NCBI GenBank assembly: GCA_945896675.1
Contig: CAMDEM010000006.1
Location: forward strand, 27,288-91,287
Length of the DNA stretch: 64,000 nt
Direction: 5' to 3'
Source of the DNA: Cyanobium sp. NIES-981
Lineage (GTDB): Bacteria > Cyanobacteriota > Cyanobacteriia > PCC-6307 > Cyanobiaceae
The notes beneath the pieces were generated by a model, which saw nothing but the letters and a program-made list of their open reading frames with translations, ran no database searches and had not been told where the DNA came from. Shown here piece after piece: positions 21,240 to 31,801 of this stretch. The position numbers and the translations under genes were made by a program. Every line of letters starts with the position of its first letter. Positions within the stretch are counted from its first letter, which is position 1.

Positions 21240-22167
21240 CCCCTGCCAAAGGACCCAACCCGGCCAACCGCAGGATCTCTGGGATTCGTTCTTCTGCCTT
21301 GATCGCCATCAAATGGACCCCCTGGGCTAACTCCAGGTAGCTCGCCACCTGCTCCGCCGCAATCGCCACCCCTTCGGCAGCCGGGTTGCCCGCCCCGGCC
21401 AAGCGATCGATCACGGCCTGGGGGATGTTGGCGCCGGGCACCACCCGGTTGATGAAGGCAGCATTTTTCGCCGACTTAAGCAGGAATACCCCCGCCAGCA
21501 CGGGGATGCCCAAGGGTCCAGCGATCTCGCCCACAAAGCGTTCGAGCGCCGAGCGATCGGTGACCATCTGGGTTTGGAGAAAGCGCGCTCCAGCGGCTTG
21601 CTTGCGGCCAACCCGGCTTTTAAGGCCGCTCCAGCTGGGCGACTGGGGATCGGCAGCGGCCCCCGCAAACAGGGCCGTCGCCCCATCGGGCAGCTCGCCT
21701 GCCACCGGGTCTATGCCCCCATTGAGCTGGCTCACCAGTTGCAACAACCGCACCGCCTCGAGTTCATTCACGGGCCTGGCCCCCGGTTGGTCGCCGGCGC
21801 GCACCGGATCGCCGGTGAGGCAAAGCACATTGCGCAAACCGAGGGCATGGGCCCCCAGCAGATCCGCCTGCAGGGCAATCCGGTTGCGATCCCGGCAGGC
21901 CAGCTGAAGCACGGGCTCGATGCCGGCATCGAGCAGCAAGCGGCACATCGCCAGGCTGCTCATCCGCATCACCGCTCGGCTGCCATCGGTCACGTTGACG
22001 GCATGCACCCAACCCTTCAGGGCCTTAGCCGCCGCCAAGGTTCGGCTGGGATCCCCCCCGCGGGGCGGCGTGACTTCCGCTGTGATGGCCAACTGTCCGC
22101 TGGCCAAGGCCTGTTGGAGCAGCAAGCCAACCCTTGTTGAGCAAGCCCCATCATGCGGCAACGCCAT
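21223..22167 (-). CDS. metF: Methylenetetrahydrofolate reductase
   Basis: AITAEVTPPRGGDPSRTLAAAKAL, VNVTDGSRAVMRMSSLAMCRLLLDAGIEPVLQLACRDRNRIALQADLLGAHALGLRNVLCLTGDP. Confidence 0.87.
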   Translation of the reverse strand: MALPHDGACSTRVGLLLQQALASGQLAITAEVTPPRGGDPSRTLAAAKALKGWVHAVNVTDGSRAVMRMSSLAMCRLLLDAGIEPVLQLACRDRNRIALQADLLGAHALGLRNVLCLTGDPVRAGDQPGARPVNELEAVRLLQLVSQLNGGIDPVAGELPDGATALFAGAAADPQSPSWSGLKSRVGRKQAAGARFLQTQMVTDRSALERFVGEIAGPLGIPVLAGVFLLKSAKNAAFINRVVPGANIPQAVIDRLAGAGNPAAEGVAIAAEQVASYLELAQGVHLMAIKAEERIPEILRLAGLGPLAGVSSIP

Positions 22168-22200
22168 GCCTACAGTGATCCCAAGCCTGCAGGGTGGGGG

Positions 22201-22464
22201 ATGGATCGCGCGTACGACAGCCGGGAGCCGGCCATCTCAGAGCGGGAGACCGAGATCGTTGAGCTGGTGGCCCGGGGCCTCACCAACCAGGAGATTGCCC
22301 AGGTCCTCACGATCAGCAAGCGCACCGTGGACAACCACGTGAGCAATATCTTCACCAAAACGGGTGCCAAAAATCGGGTGGCCTTGCTGAATTGGGCCAT
22401 GGACAACGGCAAGATCTGCCGCGATGGCTTCAACTGCTGCGCCATCGACACCAGCCATCCCTAG
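22201..22464 (+). CDS. pedR: Small LuxR-type HTH regulator, PedR-like
   Basis: MDRAYDSREPAISERETEIVELVARGLTNQEIAQVLTISKRTVDNHVSNIFTKTGAKNRVALLNWAMDNGKICRDGFNCC; start placed at ATG 22201. Confidence 0.8.
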   Translation: MDRAYDSREPAISERETEIVELVARGLTNQEIAQVLTISKRTVDNHVSNIFTKTGAKNRVALLNWAMDNGKICRDGFNCCAIDTSHP

Positions 22465-22490
22465 GCCCCTAAGTCGTAGATCCCCCGTCC

Positions 22491-23015
22491 CTAGGCATCC
22501 GCCCAATCAAGGGAGCCTGCAAGCAATTTCTGGCGTCGATGCTCCGGCCAATCGGCCAGGGGGTGCTGGGCCAAGGCCGCATTGCTGAGGGAAGGGCGAC
22601 CGGTGAGTTCGAGCACGCAGCAAGCAGGAATTGGCACAGGCTGCTCGGGATCCTGCAACTCCACCTCCGCCACCACCAAGGGGGCATTGCTGCCCTCAAA
22701 CACATCCAGCACCCAATCGCCGCCGGGCCAATTGAGGCCATAGCGCCATTTGCTGAGTTGGCTCGGCGCCAGATCCAGCAGGCTGCATGCATCCTCCAGG
22801 GGAATCGGGTACTCGAACTCCTGGCGCACCAAACCATTGGCCGAGCCTGCCGTTTTGAGGGTGAGCCAAGCCTCCTGCTTGGCGGTTCGCACCCGCACGG
22901 TGAACCCCTGGGGTCCACTCACCAGATAGCCCTGCTGCAGCTGGGCCTGCCAACGGATCGCCTCCCGCCACTGGTCCCCATGGACCAGAAAGCGCCGTTC
23001 AATCTCGAGGGCCAT
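22491..23015 (-). CDS. CYTH domain protein (triphosphate tunnel metalloenzyme)
   Basis: MALEIERRFLVHGDQW (ExExR/K), RVRTAKQEAWLTLK, VAEVELQDPEQ. Confidence 0.88.
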   Translation of the reverse strand: MALEIERRFLVHGDQWREAIRWQAQLQQGYLVSGPQGFTVRVRTAKQEAWLTLKTAGSANGLVRQEFEYPIPLEDACSLLDLAPSQLSKWRYGLNWPGGDWVLDVFEGSNAPLVVAEVELQDPEQPVPIPACCVLELTGRPSLSNAALAQHPLADWPEHRRQKLLAGSLDWADA

Positions 23016-23020
23016 GGGGC

Positions 23021-23971
23021 TTAGTTATGGGAGGGCTCTGCGGCGACAAGGCTGCCGGTCCAATGCAGTTTGCGCGTCAGGGTGCGGTAGTAAGACGGGC
23101 TTTGCTCCAGCACAACCTGGAGGGCTGGGTGGGAGCTGCGTTGCACCATGGCCCGATCCCCAGGTTCCAGTTGGGTGGCGTGGGCCCCGTCCTTCCAGAG
23201 CTTCACCCGGCGGCTGGTTTCACCCATGGGCCACACGGAAAGCTGGGAACGCGGCGGCACCACCACGGCCCGGCTCGAGAGGCTCATCGGGCAAATCGGG
23301 TTGACCACAATCGCCTCAATGCCCGGATGGAGGATCGGGCCACCTGCTGCCATGGCATAGCCCGTGGAACCGGTGGGGGTGGCGATAATCAGGCCGTCGC
23401 CCCGGTATTGATCCACCACCTCGCCATCAATCTCCAACTCCAGGATGCAGGTGGGTGACACCTCATCGAGGCAGGGGCGGAAATAGAAATCGTTGAGGGC
23501 GAGATGGGTTTCCTCAAGGTCCTCCTGGGGGCCGCCTGAACCATCTTCCAATCCATAGGTCCTACCCCGCTCCACATGGGCCTGGAGCATCATGCGCCGC
23601 TCCATGGCAAAGCGATCATCACGGAGACGGTCCCAGAGGCAGTCCTCTTCACCGCTGAGTTTGAGCAGTTGGCGCTCATGGGTCAAAAAGCCCAGGTGGC
23701 CGCCCACATTGAAACTGAGGATCGGCACCCCGAGCGGAGCCAGATGGCGGGCCGCCCCCAAAACCGTGCCATCCCCCCCAAGCACCAAGGCCAGATCGGG
23801 GAGCGCGTCCTCGGTGGCCAGCAGACCTGGAAAGGGGTTCGCGTAGAGGCCGCTTTGGGCGGTCACCACATGGGTTCCATGGCTGCGTAAATCCTCGGCG
23901 CAGCGCTTGGCCTGGCGCTGGGCCGCCTGGCTACCAGAGCGCACAATCAGCCAGACCCGCTCAAGCAGCAT
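23021..23971 (-). CDS. nadK: NAD kinase
   Basis: [63 protein letters not shown]. Confidence 0.95.
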   Translation of the reverse strand: MLLERVWLIVRSGSQAAQRQAKRCAEDLRSHGTHVVTAQSGLYANPFPGLLATEDALPDLALVLGGDGTVLGAARHLAPLGVPILSFNVGGHLGFLTHERQLLKLSGEEDCLWDRLRDDRFAMERRMMLQAHVERGRTYGLEDGSGGPQEDLEETHLALNDFYFRPCLDEVSPTCILELEIDGEVVDQYRGDGLIIATPTGSTGYAMAAGGPILHPGIEAIVVNPICPMSLSSRAVVVPPRSQLSVWPMGETSRRVKLWKDGAHATQLEPGDRAMVQRSSHPALQVVLEQSPSYYRTLTRKLHWTGSLVAAEPSHN

Positions 23972-23983
23972 GGGACAGGCCGG

Positions 23984-24313
23984 CTACCAACGGAGCAGGT
24001 TGAAGCGCTCCATATCAACGGTTTCCCGATTGCGGTAGAGCGAGAGAAGGATCGCCAGGCCCACAGCTGCCTCGGCAGCGGCCACGGTGATCACAAAAAT
24101 CGTGAACACCTGGCCCCGGATCAACTGGCCATCGAGATAGTTCGAGAAGGCCATCAAGTTGATGTTCACAGCATTCAGCATCAGCTCAATGCTCATCAAG
24201 ACCCGCACCGCATTACGGCTGTTGATCAGCCCCCAAACACCTGTGCAGAACAGCACTGCGGCCAACGCCAGGTAGGCCTCAAGGGGGATTGTGGAGGAGA
24301 TGTTGGAGTCCAT
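23984..24313 (-). CDS. ndhE: NAD(P)H-quinone oxidoreductase subunit 4L
   Basis: [53 protein letters not shown]...[18 protein letters not shown]. Confidence 0.95.
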   Translation of the reverse strand: MDSNISSTIPLEAYLALAAVLFCTGVWGLINSRNAVRVLMSIELMLNAVNINLMAFSNYLDGQLIRGQVFTIFVITVAAAEAAVGLAILLSLYRNRETVDMERFNLLRW

Positions 24314-24431
24314 CGGAACAAGGGCGAGCTAGGGGAGAGCGAAGCGGGGTGGAGACAGAAAGGGGTGGGAACGGAAAGGGTTCTGGGGGATGCTCAACGG
24401 ATCGATGGGGAGACATTCCATGGGCAGACGG

Positions 24432-25034
24432 TCACCGGGGCGTCCGATCGAGCAGCAAGGGCGTGCGCTCCTTCTCAATGAGGCCTTGATCTACGGGGTC
24501 TCCCGTGGCGATATCGCTGGAAATGACATCCCGGCGGGCCAACACGATGGCGCCAATCATGGCGATTAACAGCAAGACAGAGGCCAACTCAAAAGGCAGC
24601 AGGTAATCGCTGAAGAGATGTTCGCCAATGCGAATCGTGGCATCTTCTCCCACGGGCTCGGGTCCCGGCAGGGGCCACGGCGTTACGAAGGCCACCCGAA
24701 TCAGCAGGGCGAACAAGCCGGCACACACCGCACCAGAGAGGACCCGGCGCAGGGCCAAACCGGGAATGGCCTCAAGGTTTTCCTTCTTGTTCACGAGCAT
24801 GATCGCGAACAAAATCAACACGTTCACCGCTCCCACGTAGACCAGCACCTGGGCCGCCGCCACAAAGCTGGCGTTGAGCATCAGGTAGAGCCCCGCCACC
24901 GAGAGGAACACACCCCCCAGGAGGAACGCGGAATAGACGATGTTGGGCAGGAGCACCACGCCCAAAGAGCCCAACACCAGGGTGGCCGCAAGGACCACAA
25001 AACAGATCAGCTGGGTGGTGGAGGCGATGGTCAT
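24432..25034 (-). CDS. ndhG: NAD(P)H-quinone oxidoreductase subunit 6
   Basis: [61 protein letters not shown]. Confidence 0.94.
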   Translation of the reverse strand: MTIASTTQLICFVVLAATLVLGSLGVVLLPNIVYSAFLLGGVFLSVAGLYLMLNASFVAAAQVLVYVGAVNVLILFAIMLVNKKENLEAIPGLALRRVLSGAVCAGLFALLIRVAFVTPWPLPGPEPVGEDATIRIGEHLFSDYLLPFELASVLLLIAMIGAIVLARRDVISSDIATGDPVDQGLIEKERTPLLLDRTPR

Positions 25035-25681
25035 GAAGAGGTCTCCTCGGTTGTCGGGGTCACCTGGGTTGCCTGCGACGACTGGGTTGCCTGAGTCGAC
25101 TGGGGCAGGGTTGCAAGCACCTCCTCGGGGAGCTTGCCTGCCCGGGGAGCGCTGGGATCGACCCCATGGGGATCCATGACGCCCTTGGGCAGGTAAACCA
25201 GCTCCTTCAGGGCGACAACGGCGGGATCGCTGGTCACGCTGGTGGGGAGACGGCCCAAAGCCACATTGTCAAAATTGAGGCTGTGGCGATCGAAGGCTGC
25301 CAGTTCGTACTCCTCTGTCATCGAGAGGCAGTTGGTGGGGCAGTACTCCACACAGTTTCCACAAAAGATGCACACCCCGAAATCGATGGAGTAATTCCGC
25401 AACTCCTTCTTCTTGGTGGCCTTGTTCATCACCCAATCCACCACCGGCAGATTGATCGGACACACCCGCACACACACCTCGCAGGCGATGCACTTATCAA
25501 ATTCGTAGTGGATACGCCCCCGGTAACGCTCGGAGGGAATCAGCTTTTCGTAGGGGTACTGAACCGTGATCGGCCGGCGGCGCAGGTGGTCGAAGGTGAC
25601 CCCCAAGCCCTGGGCGAGGTAATTGGCCGCTCCCACCGCATCACGGGTGTAGTCGCCGACTTTCTTAAGGAACCCGAACAT
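25031..25681 (-). CDS. ndhI: NAD(P)H-quinone oxidoreductase subunit I, 2x[4Fe-4S] ferredoxin type
   Basis: [23 protein letters not shown] and [24 protein letters not shown]; 4-nt overlap with ndhG. Confidence 0.96.
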   Translation of the reverse strand: MFGFLKKVGDYTRDAVGAANYLAQGLGVTFDHLRRRPITVQYPYEKLIPSERYRGRIHYEFDKCIACEVCVRVCPINLPVVDWVMNKATKKKELRNYSIDFGVCIFCGNCVEYCPTNCLSMTEEYELAAFDRHSLNFDNVALGRLPTSVTSDPAVVALKELVYLPKGVMDPHGVDPSAPRAGKLPEEVLATLPQSTQATQSSQATQVTPTTEETSS

Positions 25682-25765
25682 GGATTGAAAGGGGAGAGGG
25701 CGCGGAGCGGGGGAAGGGAACGGGACAGCAGCAGCAAGCCAAGCCCATGATGACTGGTGCGGGCG

Positions 25766-26914
25766 TTAGCCGCCGAAAGCCATCGGGAAGGCCAGCTTCA
25801 AAGAAGCCGTGACCAGGAGATTGACCAGGGCAATGGGCAGCAGAAACTTCCAGCCCAAATCCAGCAACTGGTCAATCCGCACCCGGGGCACGGTCCAGCG
25901 CAACAGGATGGCAAAGAACACCAGCAGATAGGCCTTGAGCACGGTCATCACGATCCCCACAGAGGCCGTGATCACCTGCACCAACGGCGCATCCACCGAT
26001 TGGCCTAACCAGCCCGCCAGCCATTCCACCGGCACCGGGAAGCCCCAGCCCCCCAGGTAGAGCACCGAAACCAGCAGGGCCGAGAGCACCAGGTTGATGT
26101 AGCTGCCCAGATAAAAGAGGGCAAACTTCATCCCGGAATATTCGGTCTGGTAGCCAGCAACGAGCTCCTCCTCCGCCTCAGGCAAGTCGAAGGGGAGTCG
26201 TTCGCATTCGGCCAGGGCACAGATCCAGAAGATCACAAACCCCACCGGCTGGCGCCAGATGTTCCAGCTGAGAATGCCCGCCCCGCTTTGCTGGTTGACG
26301 ATGTCGACGGTGCTGAGCGAGTTGCTCATCATCACCACGGCGAGAACCGCCAAGGCCAAAGGAATTTCGTAACTGATCGACTGGGCCGCTGCCCGCAAGC
26401 CACCCAGCAAGGAGTACTTGTTGTTGGAGGCGTAGCCGCTCATCAGCAAACCGATCGGCTGGATGCTGCTCAGGGCAATCCACAGGAAGATGCCGATCCC
26501 CACATTGCTGATTAGCAGGTTTTGGCCAAAGGGCACCACCAACCAGCTCAGGATGACGGGCACCAGCACCAACACGGGGCCGAGGGTGAACAGCACGCCA
26601 TCGGCCCGCGCTGGGATCACATCTTCCTTGAACAACAGCTTCATGCCATCGGCCAAGGGCTGAAGCACCCCCAAGGCGCCGGCGTACTCCGGGCCAATGC
26701 GCTGCTGCACGGCTGCAGAAATCTTGCGCTCCAGCCAAACGTTGACCAGCACGCCAACCACTGCTGCCACAAGCACGAGCACCATCGGCAGGGGCAGCCA
26801 AAGCAGGTGCGCAGCCCCTGGGCTTAGCCCCAGGCTCCGCATGGCCAGCTCAAAACTGCCCTCCAAATCAAGGCCCACTTGCGCGACCTGCGCCAGAGCC
26901 GGGATGGTCACCAT
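25766..26914 (-). CDS. ndhA: NAD(P)H-quinone oxidoreductase subunit 1
   Basis: [80 protein letters not shown]. Confidence 0.96.
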   Translation of the reverse strand: MVTIPALAQVAQVGLDLEGSFELAMRSLGLSPGAAHLLWLPLPMVLVLVAAVVGVLVNVWLERKISAAVQQRIGPEYAGALGVLQPLADGMKLLFKEDVIPARADGVLFTLGPVLVLVPVILSWLVVPFGQNLLISNVGIGIFLWIALSSIQPIGLLMSGYASNNKYSLLGGLRAAAQSISYEIPLALAVLAVVMMSNSLSTVDIVNQQSGAGILSWNIWRQPVGFVIFWICALAECERLPFDLPEAEEELVAGYQTEYSGMKFALFYLGSYINLVLSALLVSVLYLGGWGFPVPVEWLAGWLGQSVDAPLVQVITASVGIVMTVLKAYLLVFFAILLRWTVPRVRIDQLLDLGWKFLLPIALVNLLVTASLKLAFPMAFGG

Positions 26915-26938
26915 GACGGCCGCTCAGATGGGGGCAAC

Positions 26939-28123
26939 TTAGCGGGCCCCTTGCGGAATCCACTGCCTTTCGGCGTGGCCTGTGTAGATCTGGGTCGGTC
27001 GGTAGATGCGGTTGGCCCCGAGCTGCTCCTTCCAGTGGGCCAGCCAGCCGGCGGTGCGGGCAATGGCAAAGAGGGGGGTAAAGAGGTCTTCCGGGATGCC
27101 GAGCTTGCGGTAGACGAGGCCGGAATAGAAGTCGACATTGGGATAGATACCCTTCGGCCCCAGCCGTTCCGCTGCAACGCTTTCCAGCTTTCTGGCCAGG
27201 TCGTAGAGGGGGTCGTGGCCAAATTGGTCAAACAACTCTTCGGCCAGCTTTTGCAGGATCACGGCCCGGGGATCCTTCACCTTGTATTCGCGGTGGCCAA
27301 AACCCATGATCTTGCGCTTTTCAGCGATGGCCCGATCCAACCAGGGTTCCACCTGATCTTCCGTGCCGATCTGCTCAAGCATCTCAAGCACGTCTTCGTT
27401 GGCTCCACCGTGGAGGGGGCCCGCCAGGGTTCCCACGGCTGATGCCACCACCGCATAGGGGTCGGTGAGGGTACTGGCGGTGACCCGGGCACTGAAGGTG
27501 CTGGCGTTGAGGCTGTGCTCGGCGTGCAGGATCAGGCAGGCATCAAAGATGCGAGCCGCCAGGGGATCGGGCTCCCGTTCCGTGAGCATGTACAGAAAGT
27601 TGGCGGCGTAGGCGAGATCGTCGCGGGGCTGGATGGGGTCCTGGCCTTTGCGAATCAGCTGGAACGCCGCCACCATCGTGGGGATCTTGGCGATCAGCCG
27701 CACCACCGCCGCCGCGATGTAGTCGGGGCTATCCAGGGCCCGCCGGGAATAGAACAAGCCAAGGGATGCGGCACTGGCCTGCAAGGCATCCATGGGATGC
27801 CCCCCCGAAGGGAAGCTCTTCATCATGTCGCGGATCCGGAAGCTGACCCGCCGGTGCATTTGCACCTCACTTTCAAAGGCCAGCAGCTCATCGGCGGTGG
27901 GCAACTCGCCCCAGATCAACAGGTAGGCCGTTTCCAGGAAACTGCTGTTGGCCGCGAGGCTTCCCACCTCGTAACCGCGGTAGGTGAGCTTGCCCTTGAG
28001 GCCATCGATATCACAGATCGCCGACTGGGTCGCCGGAACCCCCTCCAGACCGGGGCGAAACACGGGAGCTGCCGTCCCTACTGCTGAACTGGCCATGCCT
28101 TGGGGCTTCCCCGCGCGGAGCAA
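26939..28123 (-). CDS. gltA: Citrate synthase
   Basis: GLEGVPATQSAICDIDGLKGKLTYRGYEV; LHAEHSLNASTFSARVTAST; GPLHGGANEDVLEML; MGFGHREYKVKDPRA. Confidence 0.95.
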   Translation of the reverse strand: MLRAGKPQGMASSAVGTAAPVFRPGLEGVPATQSAICDIDGLKGKLTYRGYEVGSLAANSSFLETAYLLIWGELPTADELLAFESEVQMHRRVSFRIRDMMKSFPSGGHPMDALQASAASLGLFYSRRALDSPDYIAAAVVRLIAKIPTMVAAFQLIRKGQDPIQPRDDLAYAANFLYMLTEREPDPLAARIFDACLILHAEHSLNASTFSARVTASTLTDPYAVVASAVGTLAGPLHGGANEDVLEMLEQIGTEDQVEPWLDRAIAEKRKIMGFGHREYKVKDPRAVILQKLAEELFDQFGHDPLYDLARKLESVAAERLGPKGIYPNVDFYSGLVYRKLGIPEDLFTPLFAIARTAGWLAHWKEQLGANRIYRPTQIYTGHAERQWIPQGAR

Positions 28124-28175
28124 GGAATTGAACCTAGGGCTGGCGGCCCTCCCCGTGCCGTAGCGCAGGCTGCCG

Positions 28176-28685
28176 CTACTGGGTGCCGAGAAGTTGCCGG
28201 GGAGCCATCAGCAGCTTCAGCTGGCCCCACCCAGGCCCTAGGAGCAGCAAAGCGATACCAGCCTTTTTCAAAACAATCGCCCCCTCGGGCGCACCGATCA
28301 GCTGGGCCGCCAAGGCCCCCAAATCCGGCTCATGGCCCACCAAGGCCAGGCGCTGAAGCCTGGTATGGGCCGAAGCCGCCCGCTGAAACTCCGCCACCAG
28401 GGGCAAGGGATCACCCCCTGGTGCCAGGGCGGCATCAACCCGCAACGACAAGGACGCTGATCCCTCGGCCACAAGGCGCTCCGCAACAGCAATCTCCGCC
28501 GTTTGGCGGGCGCGCACCAGGGGGCTCGTCACCAACTGATCACAGCCCAGGCCGAGCAGCACCAGCCGCCCAGCCACGGCCCTGGTGCGACTGCGGCCAA
28601 GGGGGGTTAGGGCCCTTTCCCCATCCACGCGCTCCGGGCACCGCTCTTCGGCAATGCCGTGGCGCAGCAGCAGCAGCTCAACCAA
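28176..28685 (-). CDS. sixA: Phosphohistidine phosphatase SixA-like
   Basis: MVELLLLRHGIAEERCP...DGERALTPLGRSRTRAVA; LVGHEPDLGALAAQLIG. Confidence 0.87.
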   Translation of the reverse strand: MVELLLLRHGIAEERCPERVDGERALTPLGRSRTRAVAGRLVLLGLGCDQLVTSPLVRARQTAEIAVAERLVAEGSASLSLRVDAALAPGGDPLPLVAEFQRAASAHTRLQRLALVGHEPDLGALAAQLIGAPEGAIVLKKAGIALLLLGPGWGQLKLLMAPRQLLGTQ

Positions 28686-30261
28686 AACTCAACCTCGCCT
28701 TGAGGTGCACCGCATTCGCCTCACTCTCCAAACCAACCGCCAACCCATCGACGGAGGCCGCCAAGGGTTGGCCTGCCAGGCCCGATAGCAGGCGCCAGGT
28801 GGTCCAGCGCTGCAACAGCTCCTGGGCCTTGGCCGGGCCCAGGGCCCACTGGAGGGGGGCCTTGGCCATCTCCAAGGCAGCGAGCTGGGCTTGGCGCTGC
28901 TTGGGGCCCTGGCGCGACTCCCGTTGCTGCTTCAAAACCTCCAGGTCTTGGCCCCACCAAGCGATCGTGCCTTCCGTGGAGCGGGCCGCTTCCAGGCTGG
29001 CTTGCAAGGGGGGCGCCGCAGCGGCATTGGGGCCCGCCTCCAGGTGGGTCCAGACCCGCAAGGGAGGGCCCCCGTCAACGGTCAAAGGTGCACTCAACAG
29101 ACCCTGGGCTGCAAGGGCCGGATCCAAGGCCTCTGGTGCTGGCTGGGCCAGGCCCGTACCGATCAACCAGCCCGTCGGGCTGTCCCTCCAGAGCAGCGGT
29201 CCGGCGTCGGCCGCCGCCACCAGCGCCGGAATTGGACTGGATCCAGCCCCGGCCAACACGCCCTGGAGCAGCCCTTGCAGGGCTTCAGGCCAAGCCGCCG
29301 GATTTTGCAGCAAGGCCAAGCTGTCCGCCTCCCCATGGACCGCCGCCAACAGGGCCCCATTGCGGCTTTGATCGGCCAGGGGCCGCCAGGGAAGGCTGCC
29401 CTCCGCCAGCTGGAACCAGGCCTCCGCGGCCAGGGTGCGCTGCTCGGGCCGCAGGGACGCCATCACATCCTTGAGCTCACCTGCAACAAGCCGATCTGGG
29501 GGGAGCCCCAGCCATTCGATGAGGGCCTCGGGCCTGGCGGTAAGCAGGGCCGAGCCTGGGCCCAGGCGCTGCAAGCCCTGGAGAAACTGGGGGCTTGCCG
29601 CCTGGTTGAGGTCATCGATTTGGGAGACATCGAGGGCCTGCTGCAACACCGATCGGCCCGAGGCAATCAACACCAGGTCGTCGTTGATCAGGGCCGTCGC
29701 CAAGGGCACAGGGGGCTCACCAGCCCCCACAAGGGCACCGCGGCCGCTGATCAGGCCCATGCCGCGGTAGGTGCTGATCTGCAGGTCGGTACCTGAGAGG
29801 CTGCGGGTTTGCCAAAAGCGCTGCAAAAAGCGACGGGCCCCATCGCCGTTGCGGCTACGCAGGGCCAACAACCAGCCCTGGGGCGCATCACCGGGGCCTT
29901 CGGAAACCAGGGCCAGGCTGGTTTCCGGACCAATCCAACTGGCTAATTCCGTGGCGTAGTCGATGCCCGCGGCAGCAAAGGCTCCATCGCGCAGGCGCGC
30001 AACCGTATCGGCCGCCAGGCGGCGCTGACGCGACGGGGCCACCGCCCGGGCGTACACAACGGGTTGCTCGGGATCGGCCAGCCAGTAGAAGCTCAACGGC
30101 GTCAGTCGCGGCACAAACCGAGCGGCGGCGGGCACCACCAGGGCCTGGTTTTGCAATTGCAGCGGGGAGTGTTGCAACACAAACCACCACCCCCCGATGC
30201 CGAGGCTGAGCAGCGACAACGCCACCGCAAGCACAACCGCCAGGAAGGGGCGGGCCTTCAT
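28678..30261 (-). CDS. DUF3352-like, signal/TM-anchored protein
   Basis: N-terminal TM (FLAVVLAVALSLLSLGIGGWWFVL), then AARFVPRLTPLSFYWLADPEQPVVYARA... as in cyanobacterial DUF3352 proteins; 8-nt overlap with sixA. Confidence 0.7.
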   Translation of the reverse strand: MKARPFLAVVLAVALSLLSLGIGGWWFVLQHSPLQLQNQALVVPAAARFVPRLTPLSFYWLADPEQPVVYARAVAPSRQRRLAADTVARLRDGAFAAAGIDYATELASWIGPETSLALVSEGPGDAPQGWLLALRSRNGDGARRFLQRFWQTRSLSGTDLQISTYRGMGLISGRGALVGAGEPPVPLATALINDDLVLIASGRSVLQQALDVSQIDDLNQAASPQFLQGLQRLGPGSALLTARPEALIEWLGLPPDRLVAGELKDVMASLRPEQRTLAAEAWFQLAEGSLPWRPLADQSRNGALLAAVHGEADSLALLQNPAAWPEALQGLLQGVLAGAGSSPIPALVAAADAGPLLWRDSPTGWLIGTGLAQPAPEALDPALAAQGLLSAPLTVDGGPPLRVWTHLEAGPNAAAAPPLQASLEAARSTEGTIAWWGQDLEVLKQQRESRQGPKQRQAQLAALEMAKAPLQWALGPAKAQELLQRWTTWRLLSGLAGQPLAASVDGLAVGLESEANAVHLKARLSFG

Positions 30262-30315
30262 GCGCCCAACGCAGGATGGATCCCATCTTGACCCTTACCC
30301 CTTCGCTTGCCCGCC

Positions 30316-30660
30316 ATGGCCACCCCTGAAACGATCCGCGCCCGGGATCTGAACGCACGCCTGGCCCAGGGGGAATCCATCCAGCTGGTGGATGTGCGGG
30401 AAGACCAGGAACTGGAACTGGCCCGGCTGCCCTACCCCGTGGTTCATCTCCCCCTCAGCCGCTCGGGCGAGTGGATGGCCAGCATCGACGCCCAACTGGA
30501 CCGGGATCGGCCCATCGCCGTGCTGTGCCATGCGGGGGTCCGCAGCTGGCATTTCGCCTGCTGGCTGATCGAGGAGCACAGCTTTGGCAGCGTGTGGAAC
30601 GTCCAGGGCGGCATTGATGCCTGGAGCGTGGACGTGGACCGCAGCGTGCCGCGTTACTAG
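30316..30660 (+). CDS. Rhodanese-like sulfurtransferase
   Basis: IQLVDVREDQELELARLP...IAVLCHAGVRSWHFACWL...NVQGGIDAWS. Confidence 0.9.
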   Translation: MATPETIRARDLNARLAQGESIQLVDVREDQELELARLPYPVVHLPLSRSGEWMASIDAQLDRDRPIAVLCHAGVRSWHFACWLIEEHSFGSVWNVQGGIDAWSVDVDRSVPRY

Positions 30661-30677
30661 GTGGTGGGGCCGCGGCG

Positions 30678-31745
30678 TTGGTGCGGCAGCTGCATCCGTA
30701 CGATCAGTTCGAGAGCCAATCCATCCCCAGCCCGAGCCTCGCCCCCTTGCAGAGCCTCGCTCCCCGTCCACTGTCCAACCGCCAGCGGGATGTGCTGCAG
30801 CTGGCGGTCCGCCATTACGTGGACACCATGGAGCCCGTGGGCAGCCAAACCTTGGTGCGGCGCTTTGGCCTACCCGCCAGCCCCGCCACGGTGCGGTCCG
30901 CCATGGGAGCCCTGGAGCAGAAGGGCCTGCTGACCCAGCCCCACGCCTCCGCCGGCCGCATCCCCAGCCAGCAGGGCTACCGCCTCTACGTGGATCAGCT
31001 CCTGCCTGCCCCAGGGGCCGCGGCCCTGCAACTGGACCGGGAATTGACCGGTCTGAGCCTGCAATGGGCGGCCCTCGACGACCTGCTGCATCACCTCAGT
31101 CGTCGGCTGGCGGATCTCACCGGGTTACTCAGCCTGATCACCCGGCCTGAACGCTCCCAAACCCATCTGCACGCCCTGCGCCTGGTGCCCAGCGGCGAAC
31201 GGCTGTTGATCTTCCTCGTGGCCGGCTCGGCAGCAGCCACCAGCCTCAATCTGCGGCTACCCGCCCAAGCCAGCGACGAATTGCCGGCCCTCGAGCGCTG
31301 GGCCGGCAACCAACTGCAACTGGGCCAGGGCGGCCAAATTGATTGGAACGCCCTGCCCCCCCAGCTCAACCGCAGCGGCAGGTTGGTGCGCCAGGCCCTG
31401 CAGAGTCACCAAGATGCAGGCCTGGCCGCCGGTGGAGGCGCCGTCGCCACGGGCCTGGCCGGCCTGCTGGGTCAACCGGAATTCAGCCAAACGGCCACCC
31501 TGCGCCCCCTGGTGGAACTGGTGGAAGACGCCCCCCAGCAGGTGCTGCAACAGGGCGGCATCTGGATTGGGGCCGAGCATCCCCACGCAGCCCTCCGGGA
31601 CTGCTCCGTGGTGCAAGCCGACTACCGCACCGGTGATGGGGGCCGCGGCCAGGTGGCCCTCATCGGCCCGATGCGGATGGCCTACGCCACGGCCCATGCG
31701 GCCGTGCGGTCGGTGGCGGGGGTGCTGCAACGGCTGTTGGCCTAA
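30678..31745 (+). CDS. hrcA: Heat-inducible transcription repressor HrcA (start uncertain)
   Basis: RQRDVLQLAVRHYVDTMEPVGSQTLVRRFGLPASPATVRSAMGALEQKGLLTQPHASAGRIPSQQGYRLYVD; C-terminal VALIGPMRMAYATAHAAV. Confidence 0.93.
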   Translation: MVRQLHPYDQFESQSIPSPSLAPLQSLAPRPLSNRQRDVLQLAVRHYVDTMEPVGSQTLVRRFGLPASPATVRSAMGALEQKGLLTQPHASAGRIPSQQGYRLYVDQLLPAPGAAALQLDRELTGLSLQWAALDDLLHHLSRRLADLTGLLSLITRPERSQTHLHALRLVPSGERLLIFLVAGSAAATSLNLRLPAQASDELPALERWAGNQLQLGQGGQIDWNALPPQLNRSGRLVRQALQSHQDAGLAAGGGAVATGLAGLLGQPEFSQTATLRPLVELVEDAPQQVLQQGGIWIGAEHPHAALRDCSVVQADYRTGDGGRGQVALIGPMRMAYATAHAAVRSVAGVLQRLLA

Positions 31746-31775
31746 CCAGCACCAGGCCTGGGGAGCCCCAACACC

Positions 31776-31801
31776 CCTAGAGGGCACTCCTAGAGGGCAC
31801 T
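31776..31801. repeat. Tandem 13-bp duplication at trpB stop codon
   Basis: cctagagggcact cctagagggcact, two perfect copies; trpB stop (31790-31792) lies in the second copy. Confidence 0.95.

Noticed and set aside
28100-29371. 423-aa plus ORF opposite sixA/DUF3352
   Set aside because: Pro/Arg/Ala-rich shadow translation; no domain recognisable.
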